Positions 26,401 through 31,048 of a stretch of 64,000 nt of DNA are shown here, piece after piece (within the stretch, counting starts at the first letter, position 1; each line of letters begins with the position of its first letter). Origin of the DNA: Liolophura sinensis (lineage: Eukaryota > Mollusca > Polyplacophora > Chitonida > Chitonidae). The translations under genes and the position numbers were made by a program. The notes beneath the pieces are model-generated. The model was not told the DNA's origin and did not search any database. It was given only the letters and a program-made list of their open reading frames with translations. The stretch is from the NCBI RefSeq assembly GCF_032854445.1, contig NC_088295.1, positions 39,545,385 through 39,609,384 on the forward strand. The letters run 5' to 3'.

Positions 26401-29400
26401 ATTATATTTATACAGTGTATTTTATTCACACTGCAACATATTCACATGTGTGGCACACTTCTTCAGGCTACCAGTACCAAGGAGAACTGTCAAATATTGG
26501 GAGTTAATGTCAGATTAATTTTGTTGGTAGATATAGGGTAAACTTTCTTGAATTACTTAATGCTGGAATGTTAAAAAATAAAAAATGGCCTTTTCAGGAA
26601 TATTTTTAACATGCAATACGTGAATCACAAATGCGGACAGAGAACATAGTACAAAACAGTAGTCAGCCAAAACTATTACAGTGGAATGAAATGCTATAAC
26701 CTAAACTTGTACACCAATTCTGGGTAAGTACTAATTTCTGTAACTCCATATTTCTGGGAATCTCATTTGTTTGCTGATCATCTAGGTCGTGCTATTCAAA
26801 CAAATCAATGTACACAGAGCCTTGCCCCAGATATTGATTTCACAACAAACGGGAAATACCTCACAGGTGTGATTCGTCGTCATATCATTGAAAAGCAGTT
26901 AATGTCGTTCTTTGTGGTTTTGTATGCTTGAACAACCTATTTGGCAATGTGCCATTTTTGGAAGTTGAGCTGAGCTCGTGAGCTTTCTATAGACGAATGG
27001 TGTAAGATATCCGTTCATCCGCATTGTTGATGTGATAAACCTTGTACATTCCCCTAGAGAAATGGTCCATATGAGATTGCTTTAAAAATGTGAACAATTT
27101 AAAATTACCAAAAAACAATGTTTTTATTAGTGAACATATTAGATGTCAGTATTGAATTTAAAATATCTCTCGAAGTCCATGAAAGTATGAATTAGAAAAA
27201 GAATATGCCTAGAGTAATTATGCTGTCCACAGAAAAACTTTGGCCCAGTGATTTTAACCTGCACAGCAGTAAAACTGTATGATTGAACTGGATTAAAGGC
27301 TGTTTTCTCTATACATTTAAATTGAGTTAATTGTTTTGTAGTACCTGGGTCAAATTCATATGTTGATTCTTCTTTTGATGAAAAATCCTTATTACACAAG
27401 TTTTCTTGTGATGAATCTTTATTACCTTCCTTCTGAGAAAGTCCAAACTTAAGTCTATTCCTATGACCTCAAACGCCCTTCCCCACACCCCACCTGATTG
27501 ACCTACTGGTACTAACAATAAAATAAGGTTCACAAAGGGTACCCTGCCTACCCTTTTTTGATCACCTGTGGAATCTTAAGGACTGCTCCATATTTGCAAA
27601 CCAAATTTTTGATATTCCATTATTTTTATATCAGTTCATGGTGGCTTTGACTGCTATGCTAATTATAAATTTTGGTTGTTTGTTGAGATAGGTCATACTT
27701 TATCAGGTATTTCCAAGCAATCCTGTCCTGAGGTTTGTCAGGTACCTGGCCAGGAACAGTAGTTAAGCCCTACATAAACCTGACTATCCTAATTTCTCAA
27801 CCTTTTCACAGATGAGAAAGCAATTTTTAGTGCAATGTAAGCATGTTTATATTTTGATTTTGGAGACAAAGCTACATTGGTTCCATTGGCCAATTTCAGA
27901 GTTTCACAAAAAGTATAATTTTATCAGTCTACTCAAAATAATGCCTTCACAATACTAGTATGATTGAAAAAACATCAACAAAGATTAAAGAATTACAGTA
28001 GTAAAACACTAATTGTTTGATAATGTTTTGGGCATACAACAAATGTTTAAATGCACTTAAGGCTATAGGAGAAGAAGAAAGGAACCATGCAAGAATGAGC
28101 TGGTACTTAAAGGAAAAGACTTCTAAAAATTGAAGTAGGCATCACTAAATAGACCACTATGCACCAATTTACTTTCATTTATTTTTTAGATTTTTGTGGA
28201 AAGAGTTAAAGGCGCTCAAGCGTTTGAATTCTAAGGTGGGTTTTATGGAGCATTCTATCAGAGGTTAGGAACTTTGATGTCACAGGAAGTTTTTTCCCAC
28301 TGTAATCACGACAATGAATAAGGAATAAAGGAATAACCCTTTTTACTTATGAATAAAAAGATTACTGATGTAATGTTCCTTCCTTCTGGTGAACATCAGG
28401 AAAACAGGTGATGTGACATCAGAGTCCCTAGATATTGTCAGTATGGCTCATTAAACCCACCATAGTTTTCAAATATTTGAATGCCTTTCATCACTTTTTC
28501 AAACAATCTGAAAAAATAAATGGAAGTATTTTTGTGCATAGTTTTTAGTTGTCTCTGTTGAGCTTACTTCATTTTTTAGCTTTCTTTTACTTTAAACTGA
28601 TCATGCCTATAATTTGTCTTCATATTTTCAGATGAGACCAAGCAGCTCCAAAAGTCCATCGTTCTGCTTGTTGATTGAGCCTCCTGTGTTTTAACATAGA
28701 CCTCCCACTTTTTAACATGGGCCTCCCACTTTTTAACATGGGCCTCCCACTTTTTAACACAGGCTTTCTGTCATGTGTATCTGTATCTTTTAACATGTGC
28801 TATTGAGTTAATGAGGGACCTGGTGTCCATGTTGACATGCAGCCATACGGCAGGAAAGTTACAGCTTGCTTCACACATTTTGACAAGTTTGATTTATGTC
28901 AAATTTCGTTTTTCTGCAGGGTTACACCACATATTTGTTCCGCACAAATATGGAAATGCGTGGTGCAAGTTACTGTTGGCGTTCACTGGAGCGGAACCTG
29001 CCAGATGTGAAGGAGCTGGCACAGAGCATGAGAATGTGTCTGGACAAGATGGTCAGTACTTGCCTGGATAATACAAAAATTATAAGCTTCATTTCACACA
29101 AAGTTTTGTGTGAACTTTCAAATGCATTTAAAGGAATGAAAATGATACTTTTTGCCATCAAGCTTAACAAAAAAAAAACTCTTCAGTCATCCTGTAAGGT
29201 GAATAAATCAGTCAGATTCAAGCAGAATTTGTCCTTTGAAAAATGCTAATCTTTAGGTGAAATACAGTATATGTATATATAGTCCTGCATGTTTGAATAA
29301 GTTGTAAGTCATTAGTATCGGTCTGAAAAACCCAAAACAAATTCTGCTGGTTTGAATGACACAGAGCCCTGCTTTTTATTTAGGAAATAACCCACAAGTC

Positions 29401-30053
29401 ATCTGAATATCCAGAATCTATCAATTCATTTGGAATAGGAACCATTATTTGCCCATGGCACATCTGGTTTTGTATGTTTGTATACATAAAAAAAAAATAA
29501 ATAAATCAACAATGAAGACTGACTGAAAAAAAAAAAACCCAAAACAATATGGATGAAAATAGATGTTCTTTGAAATCAGTTCTGTGTACAGTTATTTGTG
29601 GATCCCCAAGCTCTCTTATTATCCATAATATGGACGAAAAAATTACTGTGATACTATTTGTATAGATTTTAATTATAAAATCTGGTTAATTTGTTACATT
29701 TTCAGGGTTGTGTTTTTGACATGCCTTCAGAGCATGATGAGTACATCCAGAACACCTGGACAGATGGCAAGTTTGACACTCTAGTCAAGGCCACAGAACT
29801 CCCAGAGCTGCTGGAATCCTTCAGCTACAGAGGAGGTGGGGGTAGGGGCCAGGGGCGTGGAGGCTTCAACAGACAAGGGTTTCGAGGTGGCAATGGTAGG
29901 GGAGGGTATGGTGGCAACAATACAGGATATAGTAACAGAGGAAGATTTGGTGGCAACAGGACTTTCCAAAATGGAGGCACATTCAAGCGCAAGTCAAACT
30001 TTGGAATGGCACTGGAGAATTCCCCTGCTAATAAAAGGGTTAAGTTTGACTGA
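2361..30053 (+). CDS. DDX21: DDX21-type nucleolar DEAD-box RNA helicase (RH-II/Gu), 15 exons
   Basis: Coding exons: 2361-2444, 3737-4055, 4726-4809, 5595-5614, 5843-5917, 6217-6334, 6933-7118, 7422-7567, 8358-8564, 9080-9184, 10740-10859, 11269-11342, 12549-12708, 28920-29051, 29706-30053. All introns are GT-AG and phases join to 725 codons plus TGA. Motifs in order: Q motif with FPIQ near 142-146, Walker A ARTGTGKT 162-169, PTREL 200-204, TPGR 247-250, DEVD 271-274, SAT 307-309, IFC 375-377, ARGLDIP 430-436, HRSGRTGR 455-462, GUCT domain about 495-640, and an FRGG/RGG tail 652-693. DEVD in place of DEAD together with the GUCT domain is typical of the DDX21/DDX50 family. Family role: ATP-dependent RNA unwinding and folding in the nucleolus, in rRNA transcription and processing, with G-quadruplex binding by the tail. 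Human DDX21 is 783 residues, so only the N-terminal lysine-rich part is shorter here. The start may instead be the in-frame ATG at 2403, which has a better context (gaaaATGG). Confidence 0.97.
2445..3736 (+). other. DDX21 intron 1
   Basis: Holds a short CCA/CAC-rich low-complexity stretch (about 2752-2800). I see no other gene or repeat that I can name. Confidence 0.6.
3737..4055 (+). CDS. DDX21: DDX21 exon 2 (variable N-terminal region, start of Q motif)
   Basis: Residues 29-134, ending in the family-typical [18 protein letters not shown]; donor AAG|gtagat in phase 1. The 3' half is secure. The 5' end is not: the acceptor at 3736 follows a good pyrimidine tract but adds an odd hydrophobic stretch ([17 protein letters not shown]). 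A second acceptor at 3871 (gatcag|aaa) keeps the same frame, removes 45 codons and gives a lysine-rich join more like the family. Confidence 0.8.
4056..4725 (+). other. DDX21 intron 2
   Basis: AT-rich intron with T-runs at about 4120-4135 and 4171-4180. No further feature recognised. Confidence 0.6.
4726..4809 (+). CDS. DDX21: DDX21 exon 3 (Q motif)
   Basis: Acceptor ttggcag|ag, donor cca|gtaagt. Encodes [14 protein letters not shown] and [10 protein letters not shown], which contain the adenine-recognising glutamine of the Q motif. It enters with 2 bases completing a glutamate codon and leaves in phase 1. Confidence 0.95.
5043..5146 (-). mobile_element. SINE family A fragment in intron 3
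   Basis: The reverse complement of the family A tail and body: 'gattggtgtttcacccc', 'aatatttcacttatgcaac', 'gccagcattatggtgggag'. It is antisense to DDX21 and lacks the tRNA-like head. Confidence 0.75.
5595..5614 (+). CDS. DDX21: DDX21 exon 4, 20-nt microexon coding the P-loop
   Basis: Flanked by ttttag and gtaagt. Its 20 bases complete an arginine codon and then encode TGTGKT, so the whole Walker A motif of the ATPase site apart from the leading alanine sits in one microexon. Leaving it out shifts the frame. It is required by the phases of exons 3 and 5. Confidence 0.95.
5843..5917 (+). CDS. DDX21: DDX21 exon 5
   Basis: 25 codons, phase 0 at both ends, [11 protein letters not shown] then a basic linker KDKRGRPPK. 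The KRGRPPK stretch resembles an AT-hook/NLS-like motif and replaces the DRKRGRAPQ-like segment of vertebrate DDX21. Confidence 0.95.
6217..6334 (+). CDS. DDX21: DDX21 exon 6 (motif Ia)
   Basis: [10 protein letters not shown] (motif Ia) and ACFYGGTPY. Acceptor tatcag|gt, donor caag|gtaagt, leaves in phase 1. Confidence 0.96.
6366..6490 (+). repeat. Short tandem repeat, ~36-bp units, about 3 copies
   Basis: 'aagttataatttttatatgt attcaaag' type units repeat with small differences immediately after exon 6 in intron 6. The remainder of that intron (6491-6932) shows nothing notable. Confidence 0.7.
6933..7118 (+). CDS. DDX21: DDX21 exon 7 (motifs Ib and II)
   Basis: Contains DVLVGTPGR (Ib) and [13 protein letters not shown] (II). 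DEVD is the DDX21/DDX50 form of the DEAD box and supplies the Mg-ATP hydrolysis residues. Acceptor ttttcag|ag, donor gagag|gtgagt, phase 1. Confidence 0.97.
7119..7421 (+). other. DDX21 intron 7
   Basis: About 300 bases of ordinary AT-rich intron. Nothing recognised. Confidence 0.6.
7422..7567 (+). CDS. DDX21: DDX21 exon 8 (motif III)
   Basis: Enters with 2 bases; encodes [14 protein letters not shown] (SAT motif III, coupling ATP hydrolysis to unwinding) and the linker [16 protein letters not shown] to RecA domain 2. Donor cag|gtaggc in phase 0. Confidence 0.96.
7676..8055 (+). mobile_element. tRNA-headed SINE, a separate family (D), single copy seen
   Basis: The head carries an A box (tctagtggttagaggc) and a B box (ggttcaaaccc) 45-50 bases apart, as in tRNA genes. 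It is followed by unrelated body sequence and an (aaat)-type tail near 8040-8055. It does not fold as a complete tRNA, which argues for a SINE rather than a tRNA gene. Confidence 0.6.
8358..8564 (+). CDS. DDX21: DDX21 exon 9 (motifs IV, IVa)
   Basis: Encodes [26 protein letters not shown] (motif IV) and [12 protein letters not shown] (QxxR). Donor gaag|gtgagc in phase 0. Its last 48 bases plus about 48 bases of intron are tandemly duplicated just downstream. Confidence 0.97.
8517..8709 (+). repeat. 98-bp tandem duplication of the exon 9 end with its donor site
   Basis: Copies begin at 8517 and 8615 (gtactccatgggg) and differ by a few substitutions. The second copy repeats the last 16 codons of exon 9 unchanged in protein and has its own donor (aag|gtgagg, exon side ending 8662). 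No AG acceptor precedes the second copy, and 98 bp is not a multiple of 3, so using the second donor would add 98 bases and shift the frame. Confidence 0.95.
8710..9079 (+). other. Rest of DDX21 intron 9
   Basis: Ordinary intron DNA ending in a T-rich tract (tttttatttttatttttacag) that serves as the exon 10 acceptor. No other feature recognised. Confidence 0.6.
9080..9184 (+). CDS. DDX21: DDX21 exon 10 (motif V)
   Basis: 35 codons: [20 protein letters not shown] (motif V) and VVQCNPPK. Acceptor ttttacag|aa, donor aaag|gtgggc, phase 0 at both ends. Confidence 0.96.
9600..9690 (-). mobile_element. SINE family B 3' fragment
   Basis: The reverse complement of the family B tail: 'gagtgcatggggtttaacgt', then 'tttttcagtcatatgag' and 'gtgcatgtaatatgcc'. 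Truncated. Confidence 0.65.
9875..10011 (+). mobile_element. SINE family A, 5'-truncated, with target-site duplication
   Basis: Body and tail of family A in intron 10. It is flanked by a perfect 15-bp direct repeat (acatctcagttaaat) at 9860-9874 and 10012-10026, the mark of target-primed reverse transcription. Confidence 0.92.
10060..10712 (+). mobile_element. SINE family C, split by a family B insertion
   Basis: The head (ggtggactaatggttagaac) is at 10070-10104, and the body (ggtctggtcataccaaagac ... tcatgtctggtgtcttcggc ... tatgactgaaaaattttt) is at 10450-10712. The two pieces join to match the uninterrupted copy at 45556-45890; the gap is filled by family B. Confidence 0.8.
10105..10449 (+). 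mobile_element. SINE family B, full length, nested inside family C
   Basis: tRNA-like head (tggcacagttgttagagag; B box ggtcaatcc), body (cttcctcgcttggcgttca-like block, 'ctggttgacc', 'gtaaggcgtctcagtgaagc'), and tail 'gtacgacgttaaaccccaag' plus 'cactcac'-like repeats. It lies in DDX21 intron 10. Confidence 0.85.
10740..10859 (+). CDS. DDX21: DDX21 exon 11 (motif VI)
   Basis: 40 codons: [19 protein letters not shown] (motif VI with the arginine finger) then [12 protein letters not shown]. Acceptor attacag|ga, donor gct|gtaagt. Confidence 0.97.
10952..11050 (+). mobile_element. Degenerate SINE family A 3' part
   Basis: 'ggttttctccaccc', 'catacaagtgaaacattcc', 'gaacaccaacc' and an (aaat) tail match family A with many substitutions: an old copy in intron 11. 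Confidence 0.55.
11269..11342 (+). CDS. DDX21: DDX21 exon 12
   Basis: [25 protein letters not shown]: the bridge from RecA domain 2 to the GUCT domain. Acceptor ttttcag|gg, donor ccag|gtgaga, leaves in phase 2. Confidence 0.95.
11460..11610 (+). repeat. Degenerate ~22-bp minisatellite, left part
   Basis: Units of the type 'ggtgtcttcagtcatatgag' and 'ggtgtccttcacacatgg'. The same kind of unit resumes at 12178, so SINE insertions appear to have split one array. Confidence 0.55.
11590..11826 (+). mobile_element. SINE family B, internally deleted
   Basis: Head block 'ggaggtagatccaggttc', body 'cttcctcgcttggcgttcc' and tail 'gttaagtacgacattacatc' are present. The segment between the 'ggctcaggtggggcggg' block and the 'atatggctgaaaaattg' block is missing. 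Confidence 0.75.
12020..12175 (+). mobile_element. SINE family B fragment
   Basis: 'cccatatcagtataatggct', 'gaagcgtctcagtgaagcag' and 'attaaaccccaagcactcac' match family B. The tRNA head is absent. Confidence 0.75.
12178..12385 (+). repeat. Degenerate ~22-bp minisatellite, right part
   Basis: About nine units of the kind 'ggtgttttccatgcatttag' in intron 12 just before exon 13. Confidence 0.65.
12549..12708 (+). CDS. DDX21: DDX21 exon 13 (GUCT start)
   Basis: [20 protein letters not shown] and LAVISG are conserved in the GUCT region of DDX21/DDX50. Acceptor ttacag|ag, donor cag|gtaagt. The next intron is 16.2 kb. Confidence 0.96.
12810..14945 (+). repeat. 100-bp tandem satellite, 20 units, with a 400-bp higher-order period
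   Basis: From 12941 to 14940 there are twenty units of exactly 100 bp with no length change, beginning 'taaccagccacatgttatac'; diverged units precede them from about 12810. There are two unit types. A carries 'ccacctgcatgttttgcatg' and 'cttactgtat'; B carries 'catgtttttcatacttccgc' and 'cttgctgaat'. From 13541 the order is A-B-B-B three times and then A-B, with A at 13541, 13941, 14341 and 14741, all sharing 'tggatgggac'. The whole array lies in DDX21 intron 13. Confidence 0.98.
14999..15050 (+). repeat. 13-bp tandem repeat (gacttgccatgtg), ~4 units
   Basis: Four imperfect copies in a row soon after the 100-bp satellite. Confidence 0.8.
15051..16830 (+). other. Intron 13, unique AT-rich segment
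   Basis: I see no coding exon, RNA gene or repeat in this stretch apart from short local repeats such as 'tttaggttcaaatttgata' twice near 16400-16440. Confidence 0.5.
16845..17125 (+). mobile_element. SINE family B, head missing
   Basis: Runs from 'ggattgggtcaccttaaaag' through 'aaggcgtctcagtgaagcag' to 'taagtacgatgttaaaccca' and 'agcactcactca'. Confidence 0.85.
17140..17315 (+). mobile_element. SINE family B fragment
   Basis: Internal part only: 'caactggttgacttgtatca', 'gaagcagcactagataaaag', 'gcattacatgcactctaagg'. It follows directly on the previous copy. Confidence 0.8.
17652..17744 (+). mobile_element. Degenerate SINE family A 3' part
   Basis: 'gagaaatattcttgaatag', 'gtataaaacaccaatcgg' and an (aaat)n tail. 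Old copy. Confidence 0.65.
18548..18694. mobile_element. Fold-back element (MITE-like), ~147 bp
   Basis: The ends are inverted repeats: 'ggacccactttcataaaact' at the left and 'agttttgtgaaagtggaccc' at the right, with only a few mismatches, and the interior is also partly self-complementary. No coding capacity. Confidence 0.75.
18695..19600 (+). other. Intron 13, segment without recognised features
   Basis: No exon or repeat that I can support. Confidence 0.45.
19608..19826 (+). repeat. 36-bp minisatellite, ~6 units
   Basis: Unit 'gtcttttctctgatacagta' continued by 'aactctgtgtgccttc'. Each unit contains a pyrimidine tract followed by 'gatacag', like a 3' splice site. Because 36 is a multiple of 3, both strands stay open by chance. 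Confidence 0.93.
20035..20145 (-). pseudogene. Possible downstream exon of the antisense THAP pseudogene
   Basis: On the minus strand, acceptor 'attcag' and donor 'ttg|gtaggt' bound 37 open codons with natural composition ([20 protein letters not shown]). Its position soon after the THAP remnant suggests it belonged to the same gene. I recognise no family, and its phase does not fit the likely donor at 20247. Confidence 0.3.
20379..20704 (-). pseudogene. THAP zinc-finger domain pseudogene, antisense in DDX21 intron 13
   Basis: Reading the minus strand, the start MPFCAAMKC gives the first two zinc ligands (C-x4-C), followed by [11 protein letters not shown] with the family's FP..P motif. It then meets a TGA at 20611-20609 and another TGA soon after. 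The rest of the domain continues in another frame from 20612: [14 protein letters not shown] supplies the C-x2-H ligands, and [10 protein letters not shown] matches the AVPTIF-type end of the domain. THAP domains bind DNA and occur in host regulators and in P-element-like transposases. Two stops and a frame change inside about 80 codons mean the gene is dead. Both TGA codons stand where CGA could have been. Confidence 0.75.
20715..20722. promoter_or_regulatory. CRE palindrome (TGACGTCA) next to the THAP start
   Basis: A perfect CREB/ATF site ends 11 bases upstream of the THAP ATG on the minus strand. It may be a remnant of the promoter of that dead gene; a chance match is possible. Confidence 0.35.
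20925..21305. repeat. Imperfect inverted repeat, ~60-bp arms around ~255 bp
   Basis: The left arm near 20925-20986 (ttacatcactgccactacta) is matched by the reverse complement of 21239-21305 (ttacatcactgccaccacta), with similarity continuing outward (cagtgcatatgctgctg against agttcatgtgctgct). Confidence 0.65.
21398..21743 (+). mobile_element. SINE family B, full length
   Basis: Head 'gatggctcagttgttagagc', B box 'gggtcaatcc', body and tail 'cgttaaaccccaagcactca' all present. A good reference copy of family B. Confidence 0.9.
22076..22925 (+). repeat. ~140-170-bp tandem repeat, about 6 diverged units
   Basis: Each unit has 'gtgtccgggctataactcca'-type sequence, a block 'ggtggatacatagatacaca', 'actcacatttgtccattttt' and often 'tatatatactatataaatag'. 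Successive 'gggctataactc' blocks start near 22091, 22255, 22396, 22563 and 22866. A (ctgt)n/(ct)n stretch precedes the array. Confidence 0.85.
22961..23173 (+). mobile_element. SINE family A, with 9-bp target-site duplication
   Basis: Starts at 'ctctcaccaatgcggtcgct' and runs to 'gtaaactaccaatcaaataa'. It is flanked by the direct repeat atacctatc at 22952-22960 and 23174-23182. Confidence 0.9.
23183..24710 (+). other. Intron 13, segment without recognised features
   Basis: AT-rich sequence with poly-T and (ta)n runs; no exon or element recognised. Confidence 0.45.
24715..24985 (+). repeat. G-rich ~62-bp tandem repeat, 4-5 units
   Basis: Units combine 'gtctgtgatttcttgtgagg', a G-rich run with 'ggggaggagggag', and 'cgtaaagttggc'. 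On the transcribed DDX21 strand the runs of 3 to 12 G could form G-quadruplexes. Confidence 0.88.
24986..28105 (+). other. Intron 13, segment with few features
   Basis: Mostly AT-rich unique sequence. A short SINE family B-like scrap ('gattcgtcgtcatatcattg') is at about 26870-26900. No exon found. Confidence 0.45.
28106..28598. mobile_element. Palindromic element P1, copy 1 (~493 bp)
   Basis: The left half (aaggaaaagacttctaaaaa ... ggtgggttttatgg ... tttgatgtcacagg) pairs with the reverse complement of the right half (cctgatgtgacatcagagtc ... taaacccaccatag ... cttacttcattttttagc). The same sequence occurs again at 51622-52117, so it is a dispersed fold-back element. It has no coding capacity and is probably a MITE. 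It lies about 320 bases before exon 14. Confidence 0.85.
28680..28765 (+). repeat. 25-bp tandem repeat, ~3.5 units
   Basis: 'gcctcccactttttaacatg' units repeat just before exon 14. Confidence 0.9.
28920..29051 (+). CDS. DDX21: DDX21 exon 14 (GUCT middle)
   Basis: 44 codons, [20 protein letters not shown] to RMCLDKM. Acceptor tttctgcag|gg, donor gatg|gtcagt. The match to the domain directly continues exon 13, so no exon is missing in the long intron. Confidence 0.94.
29052..29705 (+). other. DDX21 intron 14
   Basis: AT-rich intron with A-runs near 29170, 29490 and 29526. Nothing else recognised. Confidence 0.55.
29706..30053 (+). CDS. DDX21: DDX21 exon 15 (GUCT end and RG-rich tail, stop)
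   Basis: [18 protein letters not shown] completes the GUCT domain. From residue 652 it becomes glycine/arginine/asparagine rich with RGG and FRGG units, then ends KRKSNFG...NKRVKFD and TGA at 30051-30053. RGG tails of this family bind RNA and G-quadruplexes; the terminal KR clusters can serve nuclear import. Confidence 0.96.
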   Translation, partial: GCVFDMPSEHDEYIQNTWTDGKFDTLVKATELPELLESFSYRGGGGRGQGRGGFNRQGFRGGNGRGGYGGNNTGYSNRGRFGGNRTFQNGGTFKRKSNFGMALENSPANKRVKFD

Positions 30054-30440
30054 GATATGTTCACAAGTTGTGGTGGGTGTTCTTCCGGTGCTTAATGAAA
30101 CTGGAATCATGGACCATTCTGCCCTGAGCAATTGTCAGCTCCTGCTAATATGTCTCTTGCTCGTGGGAGTAAACAGGACGAAACTTTACCCTGTTAACAT
30201 GGGATATGATCCACATGTACAGAGATATAAAGGGTAGTACTCTTCTTAGCAGTTGTTTCCACATTTGAAAAATTAGCAATGTGCAATTTGTATGAAATCA
30301 TACATATTGTTGGCCCTTATCTTTGTTGGAAGGTGATTTAATAACCACCTGTGTCTATGATATAATGTTGTTTTATTTGCAATGTACATGTGTATACTTA
30401 CATGTATATTTATTTAATAAATTACACAACCTCAGGCGAA
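30054..30440 (+). other. DDX21: DDX21 3' UTR
   Basis: From the stop to shortly after the AATAAA at 30416-30421. AT-rich, with no further open reading frame of note. Confidence 0.7.
30416..30421 (+). promoter_or_regulatory. Poly(A) signal of DDX21 (AATAAA)
   Basis: AATAAA about 365 bases after the stop codon, followed about 50 bases later by a T/GT-rich stretch (ctttgtttgtggtt), the usual arrangement for cleavage and polyadenylation. Confidence 0.7.
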
Positions 30441-30742
30441 TTTATACACTGAAGACATTCTTTTAACTTTGTTTGTGGTTACATGATTATTTTCCTACTA
30501 CAGTGGTATATATCTTCCCTGGGGGAAATAATGGTTACAGATACTTATTTGACATTTGTTTCAGAAGTATACTCACATTTATTTTCCCACAGAAAGGTAC
30601 TGGGTCATCTGATTTCATATACTGCAATATCACGAATTTCTAAAACAAACAAGTATATAAAAAATTTCTGCAAACAATAATCAATGCAATTATATTTTTT
30701 CATCAACTAAGGATGAACTTGAAATTCTAATGTTGTGTTTAC

Positions 30743-31048
30743 TCTGGTTTACTATGGGTGCTCTGGTTTACTATGGGTGCTCTGGTTTGTTCAGGGCACT
30801 CTGGCTTATTCTGGGCGCTCTGGTTTATTATGGGCGCTCTGGTTTACTCTGTACACTCTGGTTCACTCTGGACACTGATTTACTCTGGACAGTCTGGTTT
30901 TCTCTGGACATTCTGATTTACTGTGGATGCTCTGATTCACTCTGGACAGTCTGGTTTACTGTGGACATTCTTATTCACTCTGGACAGTCTGGTTTACTGT
31001 GGACACTCTGATTTACTCTGGACAGCCTGGTTTACTCTGGTTTACTCC
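30743..31048 (+). repeat. 19-bp minisatellite, ~16 units
   Basis: Unit 'tctggtttactctggacag' with graded variation: 'tatgggtgc' forms at the left, 'ctctggacag' forms at the right. It starts about 320 bases after the DDX21 poly(A) signal. Open frames across it are repeat artefacts. Confidence 0.95.
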
